From Arthrobacter sp. SPG23 (GTDB lineage: Bacteria > Actinomycetota > Actinomycetes > Actinomycetales > Micrococcaceae), in the NCBI RefSeq assembly GCF_000876655.1, contig NZ_JYCN01000014.1, positions 124,001-188,000 on the forward strand: a DNA stretch of 64,000 nt, read 5' to 3'. Position 1 is the stretch's first letter, and each line of letters begins with the position of its first letter. A model generated the notes under the pieces. That model had not been told where the DNA came from and searched no databases. It worked only from the letters and a program-made list of their open reading frames with translations. Below are positions 34,927-43,482 of the stretch, piece by piece. The translations under genes were made by a program, and so were the position numbers.

Positions 34927-35871
34927 ATGGACGAAACCCTTGCACCCGCCCCTGACCGTACACTCCAGGGGCTGAGCGGCCTGGCCTTCTCCAAGGGCCA
35001 CGGCACCGGCAACGATTTCGTGCTCGTCGCCGACCCCGAGGCCACCTGGCCCATTGCCCCCGAGCAGGTCGCGGAACTCTGCGACCGCCACCGCGGCATC
35101 GGCGGCGACGGGCTGATCCGTGCCGTGCCCTCGCGTTTCCTCCCCGAAGGGCGTGAGCTGCAGGCGGTCCACCCGGATGCCGAGTGGTTCATGGACTACC
35201 GCAACGGCGACGGATCCCTGTCGGAAATGTGCGGAAACGGCGTGCGGGTGTTCGTGCACTTCCTCGTCGCCCAAGGCCTTGTCCGCCTCGACGCCGGCGA
35301 TGCCCTGACAATCGGAACACGCGCGGGCGCCAAGACAGTGGTGCGGACCGACGACGGCTACGCCGTGGACATGGGCCCGTGGGAATTCATTTTCCCGGGG
35401 GAGGCCACGGCACGGGCCATGGACTCGCTCGTCACAGCCGACGGCCTGGAAGTGCCGCGACCGGCCCTGTCCGTCAGCATGGGGAACCCGCACACCGTGG
35501 TGGCCCTGGCGGAACTCAGCGAGCTCGAGGCAACCCAGCTGTTCAAAGCACCGCACGTGGACCCGAAGCCGGCCAACGGCACCAACGTCGAGTTTGTCGT
35601 CCCGTCCGAGCCGCTGGTCCACGACGGCGTCGGGACCATCACCATGCGCGTCCACGAGCGCGGTGTGGGGGAGACACAGTCCTGCGGCACCGGCGCCTGC
35701 GCCGCCGCCGTTGCCATCCGCCACTGGGCCGGGCAGGGCGCTCCGGACGCCTGGAACGTCAAGGTGCCCGGCGGCGTCGTCGGCGTTAAGTTCTTTGCCG
35801 GGCCGGAAGGCCACGAACACGTGGAACTCAGCGGCCCGGCAGTGATCGTCGCTAGCGGGACGCTTTCCTGA
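34927..35871 (+). CDS. dapF: diaminopimelate epimerase
   Basis: PLP-independent epimerase that makes meso-DAP for peptidoglycan and lysine. The 314-residue protein has both active-site cysteines: S-E-M-C-G-N-G-V-R near residue 100 and E-T-Q-S-C-G-T-G-A-C-A-A near residue 257. It opens with F-S-K-G-H-G-T-G-N-D-F. TAACCT (34915-34920) lies 6 bases before the ATG (leaderless). Its last 20 bases overlap the end of the convergent methyltransferase gene. Confidence 0.95.
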   Translation: MDETLAPAPDRTLQGLSGLAFSKGHGTGNDFVLVADPEATWPIAPEQVAELCDRHRGIGGDGLIRAVPSRFLPEGRELQAVHPDAEWFMDYRNGDGSLSEMCGNGVRVFVHFLVAQGLVRLDAGDALTIGTRAGAKTVVRTDDGYAVDMGPWEFIFPGEATARAMDSLVTADGLEVPRPALSVSMGNPHTVVALAELSELEATQLFKAPHVDPKPANGTNVEFVVPSEPLVHDGVGTITMRVHERGVGETQSCGTGACAAAVAIRHWAGQGAPDAWNVKVPGGVVGVKFFAGPEGHEHVELSGPAVIVASGTLS

Positions 35872-36466
35872 CCCGGAGGATCCTGAAGGACTTTGACGTG
35901 CTTTCCCGGGTGACGGTGAAGCTGCTGTCCAATTCGGCGCCCAACCAGCGTTGCAGCGAATCCGACCCCAGGTTCTTCTGGACCACCAGCCAGGCGGATC
36001 CGCCGGGAGCCAGCCGGGGGAGCCACAGCAGCAGCAGGGAGTGAAGCTCGTCCTTGCCGATCCGGATGGGCGGATTCGACCAGATCGTGTCGAAGCGGAG
36101 GCCGGGATCAACGTCGTCCGGCAGGCTGGCCGTCACGTTGTTCAGGCCCAGCAGGCCGGCATTTTCGTTCGTCAATGCGACACAGCGCTCGTTCACGTCC
36201 ACGGCGTAGACCTGCGAATGGGGTGCCCGCAGGGCCATGCTCAGGGCAATCGGACCCCAGCCGCAACCGATGTCCAGCAGGTTGCCCTGGGGCGAAGGCG
36301 CCGGCACGTCGGCCAAAAGTACGGCAGTTCCCTTGTCGATACCGTCCGGGCTGAAGATGCCGCTGGACGTCTGCAGCCTGCGCGTTTCACCGGCAAGTTC
36401 CACGGTGAGCGGTTTGCGGGTGAACGGCCCGGCAGGTTGGGCGCTGAAATAATGTGCAGACTCCAT
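35852..36466 (-). CDS. class I methyltransferase, small-domain (RsmC/RlmG-like)
   Basis: A 204-residue SAM-dependent methyltransferase. Motif I is LLDIGCGWGPIAL (about residues 63-75). Acidic motif II is Y-A-V-D-V-N. The N-P-P motif in S-N-P-P-I-R (about 130) is typical of N2-guanine or N6-adenine rRNA methylation, as in RsmC. The target is not shown. On the minus strand TAATCT (36475-36480) is 8 bases before the ATG. It faces away from the hflX leader. Confidence 0.85.
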   Translation of the reverse strand: MESAHYFSAQPAGPFTRKPLTVELAGETRRLQTSSGIFSPDGIDKGTAVLLADVPAPSPQGNLLDIGCGWGPIALSMALRAPHSQVYAVDVNERCVALTNENAGLLGLNNVTASLPDDVDPGLRFDTIWSNPPIRIGKDELHSLLLLWLPRLAPGGSAWLVVQKNLGSDSLQRWLGAELDSSFTVTRESTSKSFRILRVRKASR

Positions 36467-36551
36467 AACTCGCCAGATTAGTTGCCGCGCGCGCCGATGG
36501 GAAACGAGGACGCGAACGGGGCACGGTGACCGGTCTGCTAGTGTTTAATCC

Positions 36552-36572
36552 ATGTTCTTGATCTTTGAGTAG
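36552..36572 (+). CDS. putative leader peptide MFLIFE
   Basis: ATG-TTC-TTG-ATC-TTT-GAG then TAG. TAGTGT ends 7 bases before the ATG, the leaderless pattern seen at many genes in this window, so the transcript would begin at this codon. The F-L-I-F core resembles macrolide-stalling leader peptides, which often have I-F-V-I, but this resemblance is short. Not known to be translated. Confidence 0.45.
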   Translation: MFLIFE

Positions 36573-36688
36573 CCGGCACGGGCCACCGCCCGTCCCGCAG
36601 CGACGCAGGTATACACCTTCCGCTCAGTGCGCCGTCCTGCCGTGATTCTCCGGCACGACGTCCCGCCCGTCCTACTTGGAGTCCAGCA

Positions 36689-36703
36689 ATGCTGATCATC
36701 TGA
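36689..36703 (+). CDS. putative leader peptide MLII
   Basis: ATG-CTG-ATC-ATC then TGA, with GGAG (36678-36681) 7 bases upstream, a proper ribosome site for such a short frame. It lies 225 bases before the hflX ATG and just before a TGCGC/GCGCA hairpin (36706-36730). It may be a second sensing peptide or chance. Confidence 0.35.
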   Translation: MLII

Positions 36704-36880
36704 CCCTGCGCATCCCTTCGGGACCGGCGCACCCTCCGCAAGGCCGCCTGCCTCCCAGGCACCTCACTTACCGCCCGTACCGCCGCCCGCTGCACATCAG
36801 CCGCCGGCACTCCAGGAGCCCGAATGACCCATAGTCGTCAGCCCAGCGCGAATACCGCCCCGCAGACAAACAATCAGCAT

Positions 36881-36886
36881 TATTCT
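36881..36886 (+). promoter_or_regulatory. -10 box of a proximal hflX promoter
   Basis: TATTCT lies 28 bases before ATG 36914 and 18 bases before its AAAGGAGA site, so it could start a short hflX mRNA without the leader peptides. No clear -35 box is visible. Confidence 0.45.
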
Positions 36887-36913
36887 GAAAGTGTCGAATC
36901 TTCAAAGGAGAAC

Positions 36914-38482
36914 ATGACCAACCAGCCCAATACCGGATCAGATTCAGCCTCCCAGGACATGAGTCCTGAGGAAATCCAGGCTGTCATCGACCGGATTCTG
37001 TCCAAGGATGTCCCTGCCCGAGCCGCCGGATCCGCCCCTGAGAATCCGCGCGGAGTTCTGGGCTCGGCCCAGGCGATTTCCCGCCAGGACAGCGAACACA
37101 GCATCTTCGACGGGGACCAGCAGGACCTCGAGGAACGACGGGCCCTGCGCCGTACGGCCGGCCTTTCCACGGAACTCGAAGACGTCACCGAGGTTGAGTA
37201 CCGGCAGCTGCGCCTCGAGCGGGTGGTCCTGGCCGGCCTCTGGACCGAGGGCACCCTCGCCGACGCGGAAAATTCGCTGCGCGAACTTGCCGCGTTGGCC
37301 GAAACCGCCGGCTCGGAAGTCCTCGACGGCATCGTCCAGCGCCGCGCCAAGCCCGACCCCGGTACCTTCCTCGGCTCCGGCAAGGCCCAGGAGCTCAAGG
37401 ACATCGTGATGTCCACCGGCGCCGACACCGTGGTGGTGGATGCCGAGCTGGCACCTTCACAGCGTCGCGGACTTGAAGACATCGTGAAGGTCAAGGTCAT
37501 TGACCGCACGGCCCTGATCCTGGACATCTTCGCCCAGCACGCCAAGAGCCGCGAAGGCAAGGCCCAAGTAGAGTTGGCGCAGCTTGAATACCTGCTCCCG
37601 CGCCTGCGCGGCTGGGGCGAATCCATGTCCCGCCAGGCCGGCGGCCAGGTGGGCGGCGCAGGCGCCGGCATGGGCTCCCGCGGTCCCGGTGAAACCAAGA
37701 TCGAACTGGACCGGCGCCGGATCCGTACCAGGATGGCCAAGCTGCGGCGCGAAATCGCCGCGATGAAGCCGGCCCGGGAAACCAAGCGGGCCAACCGCCG
37801 TCGTAATTCCGTGCCTTCAGTGGCCATCGCGGGCTACACGAACGCGGGTAAGTCCTCATTGCTGAACCGGCTGACCGACGCCGGAGTCCTGGTGGAGAAC
37901 GCACTGTTCGCCACGTTGGATCCCACGGTCCGAAAGGCCGAGACGGCGGACGGCCTGGGCTACACCCTGGCTGACACCGTGGGCTTCGTCCGGTCGCTTC
38001 CCACGCAGCTGGTGGAAGCATTCCGCTCCACCCTCGAGGAAGTGGCCGATTCGGACCTCATCCTGCACGTGGTGGACGTTTCGCATCCCGATCCGGAGGG
38101 CCAGATCGCAGCGGTCCGGGCCGTGTTCAGCGAAGTGGATGCCCGCAAGGTTCCGGAAATCATTGTGCTGAACAAGGCCGACGCCGCGGATCCCTTCGTG
38201 GTGGAACGCCTCAAGCGGCGCGAACCCCGCCATGTGGTGGTTTCCGCCCGCACCGGGCAGGGCATCGCCGAGCTCCTGAAGGCGATCAGTGAATCCATCC
38301 CGAGGCCAAGCGTCAAGATGGAACTGCTGATTCCCTACAACCGCGGGGACCTGCTCAGCAAACTCCACGAAACGGACGCTGAAATCCTTCGCCTGGACCA
38401 TGAAGAGGAGGGCACACGCGCCCTCGTCATGGTGCGCGAGGGGCTCGCCGCTGAACTGGAATCCTTCATCAGCAATGTCTGA
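36914..38482 (+). CDS. hflX: GTPase HflX (ribosome-splitting factor)
   Basis: GTP-binding protein that splits stalled or drug-blocked 70S ribosomes; in some actinobacteria and Listeria, homologues give macrolide/lincosamide tolerance. The 522-residue protein has an N-terminal ribosome-binding domain (about 90-230) with R-R-A-K-P-D-P-G-T-F-L-G-S-G-K, a coiled-coil linker with G-P-G-E-T-K-I-E-L-D-R-R, and the G domain: GYTNAGKSSLLN, D-T-V-G-F, N-K-A-D. ATG 36914 has AAAGGAGA 3 bases before it; ATG 36824 would add 30 low-complexity residues. The helicase gene overlaps its end by 8 bases. Confidence 0.93.
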   Translation: MTNQPNTGSDSASQDMSPEEIQAVIDRILSKDVPARAAGSAPENPRGVLGSAQAISRQDSEHSIFDGDQQDLEERRALRRTAGLSTELEDVTEVEYRQLRLERVVLAGLWTEGTLADAENSLRELAALAETAGSEVLDGIVQRRAKPDPGTFLGSGKAQELKDIVMSTGADTVVVDAELAPSQRRGLEDIVKVKVIDRTALILDIFAQHAKSREGKAQVELAQLEYLLPRLRGWGESMSRQAGGQVGGAGAGMGSRGPGETKIELDRRRIRTRMAKLRREIAAMKPARETKRANRRRNSVPSVAIAGYTNAGKSSLLNRLTDAGVLVENALFATLDPTVRKAETADGLGYTLADTVGFVRSLPTQLVEAFRSTLEEVADSDLILHVVDVSHPDPEGQIAAVRAVFSEVDARKVPEIIVLNKADAADPFVVERLKRREPRHVVVSARTGQGIAELLKAISESIPRPSVKMELLIPYNRGDLLSKLHETDAEILRLDHEEEGTRALVMVREGLAAELESFISNV

Positions 38483-40547
38483 TCCCGGGGCCGGAGAAAC
38501 CAGCGGTTCCGCCGGCGAGCAGTTCGTCATCGAACTGCTCGACCGGGCGGTGTCCGGCATGGGGGGACAGAGCCGCAGCGGCCAGCACGAGATGGCCCGG
38601 CAGGTGTCGCGCGCTATCGACAGCGGCGACCACCTGCTGGTGCAGGCCGGCACCGGCACCGGAAAGTCACTCGCGTACCTGATTCCGCTGATCGCCCATT
38701 CACAGGTCAGCGACAAGCCCACCCTGGTGTCCACGGCAACCCTGGCCCTGCAGACCCAGATCGTGGGCAGGGACCTGCCGCGGCTGCTGGAAACCATCAC
38801 TCCCGCGTTGGAGCGGCCCGTCAAGGTGGCCCTCGTCAAGGGCCGGGCAAACTATGTCTGCCGGCACAAGCTCGACGGCGGGTTCCCCTCCGAGGAGCCG
38901 TCCGAAGGGCAGCTCTTCTCGCTGGGCGAGGACACCAGCGTCCCGCACTTCGCCGCCTCCCTGGGCGGCCCGGCGTCGCAGCTGGGCAAGGAAGTGGTCC
39001 GGCTCCGCGAGTGGGCGGAGAAGACCGCAACGGGGGATCGGGACGAACTGATGCCGGGTGTGACGGACCGTGCGTGGCGGCAGGTGTCCGTCACGTCGAT
39101 GGAATGCCTGGGGGCGCAGAAATGTCCCATGGCCGCCGAATGCTTCAGCGAACTGGCCCGTCAGGACGCCGCTGAGGCAGATGTCGTGGTCACCAACCAT
39201 GCCATGCTGGCCGTCAGCGCCTTCGAGGGCCTTGCGGTGCTTCCCGAGTACGACGTCGTGGTGGTGGACGAGGCGCACGAGCTGCAGGATCGGGTAACTG
39301 GAGCAGTCTCCGGGCAGCTGTCCGTGGCGATGGTCCACGCCGCCGCTTCGGGTGCCCGGAAGAATACCGGAATCACGGTGGACGCGCTCAATAACGCAGC
39401 CGCCAACCTTGAGCTGGCCATTGCCGGCGTCCCCAGCGGGCTCCTGCCCAATGGCCTCAACGACGAACAGCTTGACTGCGTGGACCAGCTGCGGGAAGCC
39501 TGCCGGGCCGCCCTTTCCGACTCGAAGGGGGACAGCGCCAACACGGCCGACGGCGGCCGCCAGCTTGCGCGCTCCCGCCTCATGGTCATCCTCGAGCTCT
39601 GTGAACGCCTGATCGCCGCCCGGGAGAACCGCGAGGTGGTCTGGTTCTCGCGGAACAGCACGTTTGATCCGCAACAGGGCTACTCCCAGCCGGACGACGC
39701 CGCCCCCGCGCTGATTAACATCGCCCCGCTGAGCGTGGCGGGGAAGCTGCGCGACGGGCTCTTTGCCGGCCATACAGTCGTCCTCACCTCCGCCACCCTC
39801 GCAATCGGATCCGCCTTCGAGCCGGCTGCAGGAGGGCTCGGGCTGGTGGGTCCGGGCGCACCCAGCTGGACCGGTGTGGACGTCGGCTCGCCCTTCGACT
39901 ACCCCAAGCAGGGGATTCTCTACGTAGCCAGCCACCTGCCGAAGCCCGGCCGCGGAACGTCACCCGAAGCGCTGGACGAGCTGGAGAAACTGATCCGGGC
40001 GTCCGGCGGCGGGGCACTGTGCCTCTTTTCGTCGCGGCGGGCCGCGGAGGAGGCGGCAGAGGCCATGCGCCCGCGCCTGGACGTCAGCATCCTGTGCCAG
40101 GGCGAATCCACCATGACAGCACTGGTGCGGCAGTTTGCGGACGAACCGGACACCTGCCTTTTCGGCACCATGTCGCTCTGGCAGGGAGTCGACGTTCCCG
40201 GCGGGTCGTGCCGGCTAGTGGTCATCGACCGGATTCCGTTCCCGCGGCCGGACGATCCCCTGATGACGGCGCGTTCCCGGGCGGTGGCCCAGGCGGGCGG
40301 CAACGGCTTTATGTCGGTGTCGGCCACCCACGCGGCGATCCGGCTCGCCCAGGGGGCCGGCCGGCTGATCCGCTCTACGGGCGACAAGGGCGTTGTGGCT
40401 GTCCTTGACTCCCGGCTGTCCACGGAACGCTACGGGGGCTTCCTGCGGGCTGCCCTGCCGCCGTTCTGGCCCACCACCGATCCTGCGATTGCGGTTGCCG
40501 CCCTGTCGAGGTTGGCAAAGGCTCCGTCAGAGGTTGCCGCCGGCTGA
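38475..40547 (+). CDS. DinG/XPD-type ATP-dependent DNA helicase
   Basis: A 690-residue superfamily 2 helicase. Walker A is Q-A-G-T-G-T-G-K-S near residue 60. The DEAH box is VVVDEAHE (about 265). Cysteines at VCRHKL and in CLGAQKCPMAAEC (between Walker A and DEAH) fit an iron-sulfur cluster as in DinG/XPD, which unwind R-loops and stalled forks. Motif VI is near Q-G-A-G-R-L-I-R-S. ATG 38475 overlaps the hflX stop. The gene lies between hflX and lexA, convergent with lexA; no LexA box is visible at it. Confidence 0.9.
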   Translation: MSDPGAGETSGSAGEQFVIELLDRAVSGMGGQSRSGQHEMARQVSRAIDSGDHLLVQAGTGTGKSLAYLIPLIAHSQVSDKPTLVSTATLALQTQIVGRDLPRLLETITPALERPVKVALVKGRANYVCRHKLDGGFPSEEPSEGQLFSLGEDTSVPHFAASLGGPASQLGKEVVRLREWAEKTATGDRDELMPGVTDRAWRQVSVTSMECLGAQKCPMAAECFSELARQDAAEADVVVTNHAMLAVSAFEGLAVLPEYDVVVVDEAHELQDRVTGAVSGQLSVAMVHAAASGARKNTGITVDALNNAAANLELAIAGVPSGLLPNGLNDEQLDCVDQLREACRAALSDSKGDSANTADGGRQLARSRLMVILELCERLIAARENREVVWFSRNSTFDPQQGYSQPDDAAPALINIAPLSVAGKLRDGLFAGHTVVLTSATLAIGSAFEPAAGGLGLVGPGAPSWTGVDVGSPFDYPKQGILYVASHLPKPGRGTSPEALDELEKLIRASGGGALCLFSSRRAAEEAAEAMRPRLDVSILCQGESTMTALVRQFADEPDTCLFGTMSLWQGVDVPGGSCRLVVIDRIPFPRPDDPLMTARSRAVAQAGGNGFMSVSATHAAIRLAQGAGRLIRSTGDKGVVAVLDSRLSTERYGGFLRAALPPFWPTTDPAIAVAALSRLAKAPSEVAAG

Positions 40548-40593
40548 CGCCGACAGTTGTCAGGGCGCGCCGCCCGGTCATCCGGTCACGACG

Positions 40594-40617
40594 GCTGCCC
40601 GGCCGCGGGCGGGCAGC
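40594..40617. terminator. shared terminator between helicase and lexA
   Basis: GCTGCCCG (40594-40601) pairs with CGGGCAGC (40610-40617) around an 8-base loop, just before the lexA stop codon on the minus strand. There is no T-run. Confidence 0.45.
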
Positions 40618-40619
40618 GG

Positions 40620-41369
40620 CTACAGCGAGCGGAGAACCGACACAACCTTGCCCATGATGTTGGCGTGGTCGCCGAGGATGGGCTCGTACTGCGTGTTCTG
40701 TGGCAGCAGCCAGGTGTGGCCGTCCCGTTGGCGGAACGTTTTGACTGTGGCTTCATCGTCCAGCAGGGCGGCCACGATGTCGCCGTTGACCGCGTCACTC
40801 TGCCGGCGGACCACAACCCAGTCGCCGTCGCAAATTGCCGCGTCGATCATCGAGTCGCCGGTCACTTTCAGCATAAAGAGCTCACCGTGGCCAACCAGTT
40901 GCCTTGGCAGCGGCATCACGTCCTCCACCATCTGGTCAGCCAGAATCGGGCCGCCTGCTGCGATCCGCCCGACCAGCGGGACCATGGCCGTGTCCGTTGC
41001 GGTGGCCAGCTCGGAGACGGCCAGTCCACCAACGGTGCGCAGCCGTGCAGGCTTCTCCACACCGGAGATTTTGGCGGTTCCTTCGTCCAGGGTCAGCGGC
41101 ATCAGGACTTCCATGGCACGCGGACGCTTCGGGTCGCGGCGGAGGTAGCCCAGCTTCTCGAGCTGCGAAAGCTGGTGGGTGACGCTGGAGAGGCTGGCCA
41201 GGCCCACGGTGTCGCCGATTTCACGCATCGACGGCGGATAGCCGTTGTCATTGACGGACCGCTGGATCGTTTCCAGAATCTTCTTCTGCCGCACCGTGAG
41301 GCCCTTCGGCTTCGCTGGTGACTGCTGGCTCCGCTGCGTAGCCCTGCCGCCGGTGGCTTGTGCTGCCAT
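40620..41369 (-). CDS. lexA: SOS repressor LexA
   Basis: Repressor that self-cleaves when RecA is active. The N-terminal winged HTH has [11 protein letters not shown] and S-L-S-S-V-T-H-Q-L. The cleavage site is the Ala-Gly in G-R-I-A-A-G-G-P-I. The catalytic Ser is in V-T-G-D-S-M-I-D-A, and the Lys follows about 38 residues later (A-T-V-K-T-F). I start at the ATG giving M-A-A-Q-A-T-G-G (249 residues). The frame runs to 41486, but a promoter at 41486-41514 starts transcription downstream of that point. Confidence 0.93.
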   Translation of the reverse strand: MAAQATGGRATQRSQQSPAKPKGLTVRQKKILETIQRSVNDNGYPPSMREIGDTVGLASLSSVTHQLSQLEKLGYLRRDPKRPRAMEVLMPLTLDEGTAKISGVEKPARLRTVGGLAVSELATATDTAMVPLVGRIAAGGPILADQMVEDVMPLPRQLVGHGELFMLKVTGDSMIDAAICDGDWVVVRRQSDAVNGDIVAALLDDEATVKTFRQRDGHTWLLPQNTQYEPILGDHANIMGKVVSVLRSL

Positions 41370-41485
41370 GTTCGCCAACGCCTTTCCGTTCCACCCGGCC
41401 TCCGTGGCTGCAGCTGCCGGGAACTTCCGGCCTGAAAATGTCAGACCCTGCTGATCAACTGCAGAAGTGGTTGTTCTGTAGCTCA

Positions 41486-41514
41486 AACGTAGGCCAGCCC
41501 CACAGCTTTTTCAA
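41486..41514 (-). promoter_or_regulatory. lexA promoter
   Basis: On the minus strand TTGAAA (41514-41509), a 17-base spacer, and TACGTT (41491-41486). The LexA operator at 41511-41526 overlaps the -35 box. Confidence 0.75.
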
Positions 41515-41526
41515 ACATTTGTTCTA
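41511..41526. promoter_or_regulatory. LexA operator, lexA-proximal
   Basis: TCAAAC-ATTT-GTTCTA matches each half of TCGAAC-N4-GTTCGA with one mismatch. It overlaps the lexA -35 box, consistent with autoregulation. Confidence 0.75.
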
Positions 41527-41577
41527 GTGAGTCTCGACAATGTTCGTTAATAAGTGCTAGAACGGAACCAGCAAAGT

Positions 41578-41593
41578 TCGAATATGTGTTCTA
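41578..41593. promoter_or_regulatory. LexA operator, LysM-gene proximal
   Basis: TCGAAT-ATGT-GTTCTA, one mismatch per half-site, 101 bases before the LysM gene start. Confidence 0.7.
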
Positions 41594-41694
41594 GTCGCAA
41601 GCTCCATTCGGTTCTATGTTCGAAGACCGGGTGGGCGGGTGGCAGCTTCAGGAACATGCCGGGCGGCACAGTCAGGTCCAGGAGGGCTCAGTTC

Positions 41695-42195
41695 ATGTCA
41701 GCAACAAGCGCTATTCAGGGTTCGCGTCACAAGGGTTCGGCCAATCAGGGCCGGGGCCATCACACTTCGGAGTCCCCGCGGTCCGCAGAGCAGGGAGCAG
41801 GCGTGTCGGGAATCCAGGGCTTCAACTGGGAAGAGCGTCCGGCGGTGAAAGCCGCCAGAGCGGCGAAGGTCAGGTCTGCGCAGCCGCCACTCCGCCTGAC
41901 GCGCAGGGGGCGCATCGTCCTGGTGGGCGTGCCGCTGATCCTGTTGACGGTGCTGTTGATCTCGCTGGCCGGGTTCTTGAACTCGCCTGCGAAGGCGGCG
42001 GATTCCGCGTCCGAGCTCTCAGTGACCCCCACCGTGTCGGTCACGGTTCAGCCGGGGCAGTCCCTGTGGGAGATCGCAGGCTCCGTAGCGCCGGAACGCG
42101 ACACCCGCGATGTTGTGGCCGACATCGTCCAGCTGAACAACCTTGATGGCGGCAAGGTCATGCCGGGCCAGCAGATCTTCGTGCCCTCGAACTAG
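41695..42195 (+). CDS. membrane-anchored LysM protein, SOS division inhibitor type
   Basis: A 166-residue protein with a cytoplasmic N-terminal part (about 70 residues), one membrane helix (about 83-104) and an extracellular LysM domain (about 115-163) with V-Q-P-G-Q-S-L-W-E-I-A and a closing G-Q-Q-I-F-V-P. Genes divergent from lexA with this layout (mycobacterial Rv2719c/ChiZ, corynebacterial DivS, Bacillus YneA) halt division after DNA damage. Position and two LexA operators support the same role here. ATG 41695 follows GGAGG at 41681-41685; the longer frame from 41554 lies over the operators. Confidence 0.85.
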   Translation: MSATSAIQGSRHKGSANQGRGHHTSESPRSAEQGAGVSGIQGFNWEERPAVKAARAAKVRSAQPPLRLTRRGRIVLVGVPLILLTVLLISLAGFLNSPAKAADSASELSVTPTVSVTVQPGQSLWEIAGSVAPERDTRDVVADIVQLNNLDGGKVMPGQQIFVPSN

Positions 42196-42272
42196 GCCCG
42201 GGAGATGGCCGTCGGCTGGGGCCGCGGCGTCACAGTTTCAGTGGCCCGGCCACCCTCACTTAAACTGTTGAA

Positions 42273-43391
42273 GTGACTGACCAGCTAGAGCGCCTGAACC
42301 GACTTCCCCTCCGGACCAACCTGCGTGGCCTTACCCCGTACGGTGCGCCGCAGCTGGACGTTCCCATCCTGCTCAACGTCAACGAGAATACCCATGGCGT
42401 TCCTGCCGATGTCCTCGTGGCCATCTCCGAAGCCGTCACCGCAGCCGCCGCCGGACTAAACCGCTACCCGGACCGTGAGTTCACCGAACTCCGGGAACGC
42501 CTGGCGGAGTACCTCGGCCACGGCCTGGGGGCTGAAAACATCTGGGCGGCCAACGGGTCCAACGAAGTGCTGCAGCAGATTCTGCAGGCGTTCGGCGGGC
42601 CCGGGCGCACCGCGCTCGGGTTCCCGCCCACGTACTCCATGTACCCCCTCCTGGCGAGCGGGACCGACACTGAATACATCGTCGGCCAGCGTGCAGAGGA
42701 CTATGGCCTCAGTGCCGAGTCGGCGGCGCGGCAGGTCCGGGAACTTCAGCCAAACATCGTCTTCCTGTGCTCGCCCAACAATCCCACCGGCACCGGGCTG
42801 GGACTGGATGTGGTGGAGGCCGTGTACGCCGCAGGCGAGGCAAGCCGGACCGTTGTGATCGTCGATGAGGCCTACCACGAATTTGCCCACGACGGTACGC
42901 CCAGCGCCCTGACCCTTCTTCCGGGCCGTGAGCGGCTGATCGTGTCCCGCACCATGAGCAAGGCGTTTGCCCTGGCCGGAGCGCGTCTGGGGTACATGGC
43001 GGCCGCGCCTGAGGTGGCTGACGCGCTGCGGTTGGTGCGGCTGCCCTACCACCTCTCCGCCATCACCCAGGCCACTGCCCTGGCCGCCCTGACGCACCGC
43101 GAGGCGCTCATGGCCGACGTCGAAGACATCAAGCGGCAGCGCGACCGGATCGTCACGGAACTCACCAGGATGGGCCTCAAACCCGCCGCGTCCGACTCCA
43201 ACTACGTCTTCTTCGGCGGGCTCGAGGACCCGCACGGGGTCTGGCAGGGCCTGCTCGACCGCGGGGTCCTGATCCGGGACGTCGGCATCCCCGGGCACCT
43301 ACGCGTCACCGCAGGCACTGAGACGGAAACCACAGCCTTCCTGGAGGCGCTGGAACTGATCCTGACCGGGCAGCCCAGCGTCCCGGCCTAA
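42273..43391 (+). CDS. hisC: histidinol-phosphate aminotransferase
   Basis: PLP enzyme of histidine synthesis. The 372-residue fold-type I protein has N-E-N (substrate contact), N-R-Y-P-D, A-N-G-S-N-E-V, S-P-N-N-P-T-G, V-D-E-A-Y, and the Schiff-base Lys in [14 protein letters not shown] 42273 is 6 bases after TAAACT (42261-42266): leaderless. It heads the hisC-hisB-hisH-priA cluster. hisF is not in the window. Confidence 0.96.
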   Translation: MTDQLERLNRLPLRTNLRGLTPYGAPQLDVPILLNVNENTHGVPADVLVAISEAVTAAAAGLNRYPDREFTELRERLAEYLGHGLGAENIWAANGSNEVLQQILQAFGGPGRTALGFPPTYSMYPLLASGTDTEYIVGQRAEDYGLSAESAARQVRELQPNIVFLCSPNNPTGTGLGLDVVEAVYAAGEASRTVVIVDEAYHEFAHDGTPSALTLLPGRERLIVSRTMSKAFALAGARLGYMAAAPEVADALRLVRLPYHLSAITQATALAALTHREALMADVEDIKRQRDRIVTELTRMGLKPAASDSNYVFFGGLEDPHGVWQGLLDRGVLIRDVGIPGHLRVTAGTETETTAFLEALELILTGQPSVPA

Positions 43392-43482
43392 ACTGGACTC
43401 AGACCCCCGGTTCCCCTGGGAGCCGGTTGCCACGACGCTGAACCCACACGGAATTCCTCCTTACATCCAAAGGACACAACAC

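Larger units (their letters stand above)
36467..36913 (+). promoter_or_regulatory. hflX control region and leader RNA with two tiny ORFs
   Basis: This 447-base gap has no normal gene. It contains a -10 box TAGTGT (36539-36544), a six-codon ORF starting 7 bases later, a C/G-rich structured stretch, a second four-codon ORF with its own ribosome site (36689), hairpins at 36706-36730 and 36746-36760, and a second promoter-like TATTCT (36881-36886) just before the hflX ribosome site. This arrangement suggests peptide- or ribosome-sensing attenuation. Confidence 0.5.
41370..41694. promoter_or_regulatory. lexA / LysM-gene divergent control region
   Basis: A 325-base gap with no gene. It contains the lexA promoter and two clear LexA operators (41511-41526 and 41578-41593), plus a weaker one at 41608-41623 (TCGGTT-CTAT-GTTCGA). 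The lexA mRNA would have a leader of about 110 bases. Confidence 0.8.

Noticed and set aside
36538-36810. 90-codon minus-strand ORF across the hflX leader
   Set aside because: Arg/Ala-rich, no ribosome site, and it ends at the promoter of the leader peptide; more likely chance.
40557-41321. Plus-strand frames opposite lexA
   Set aside because: LexA motifs on the minus strand are complete; the opposite frames match nothing.
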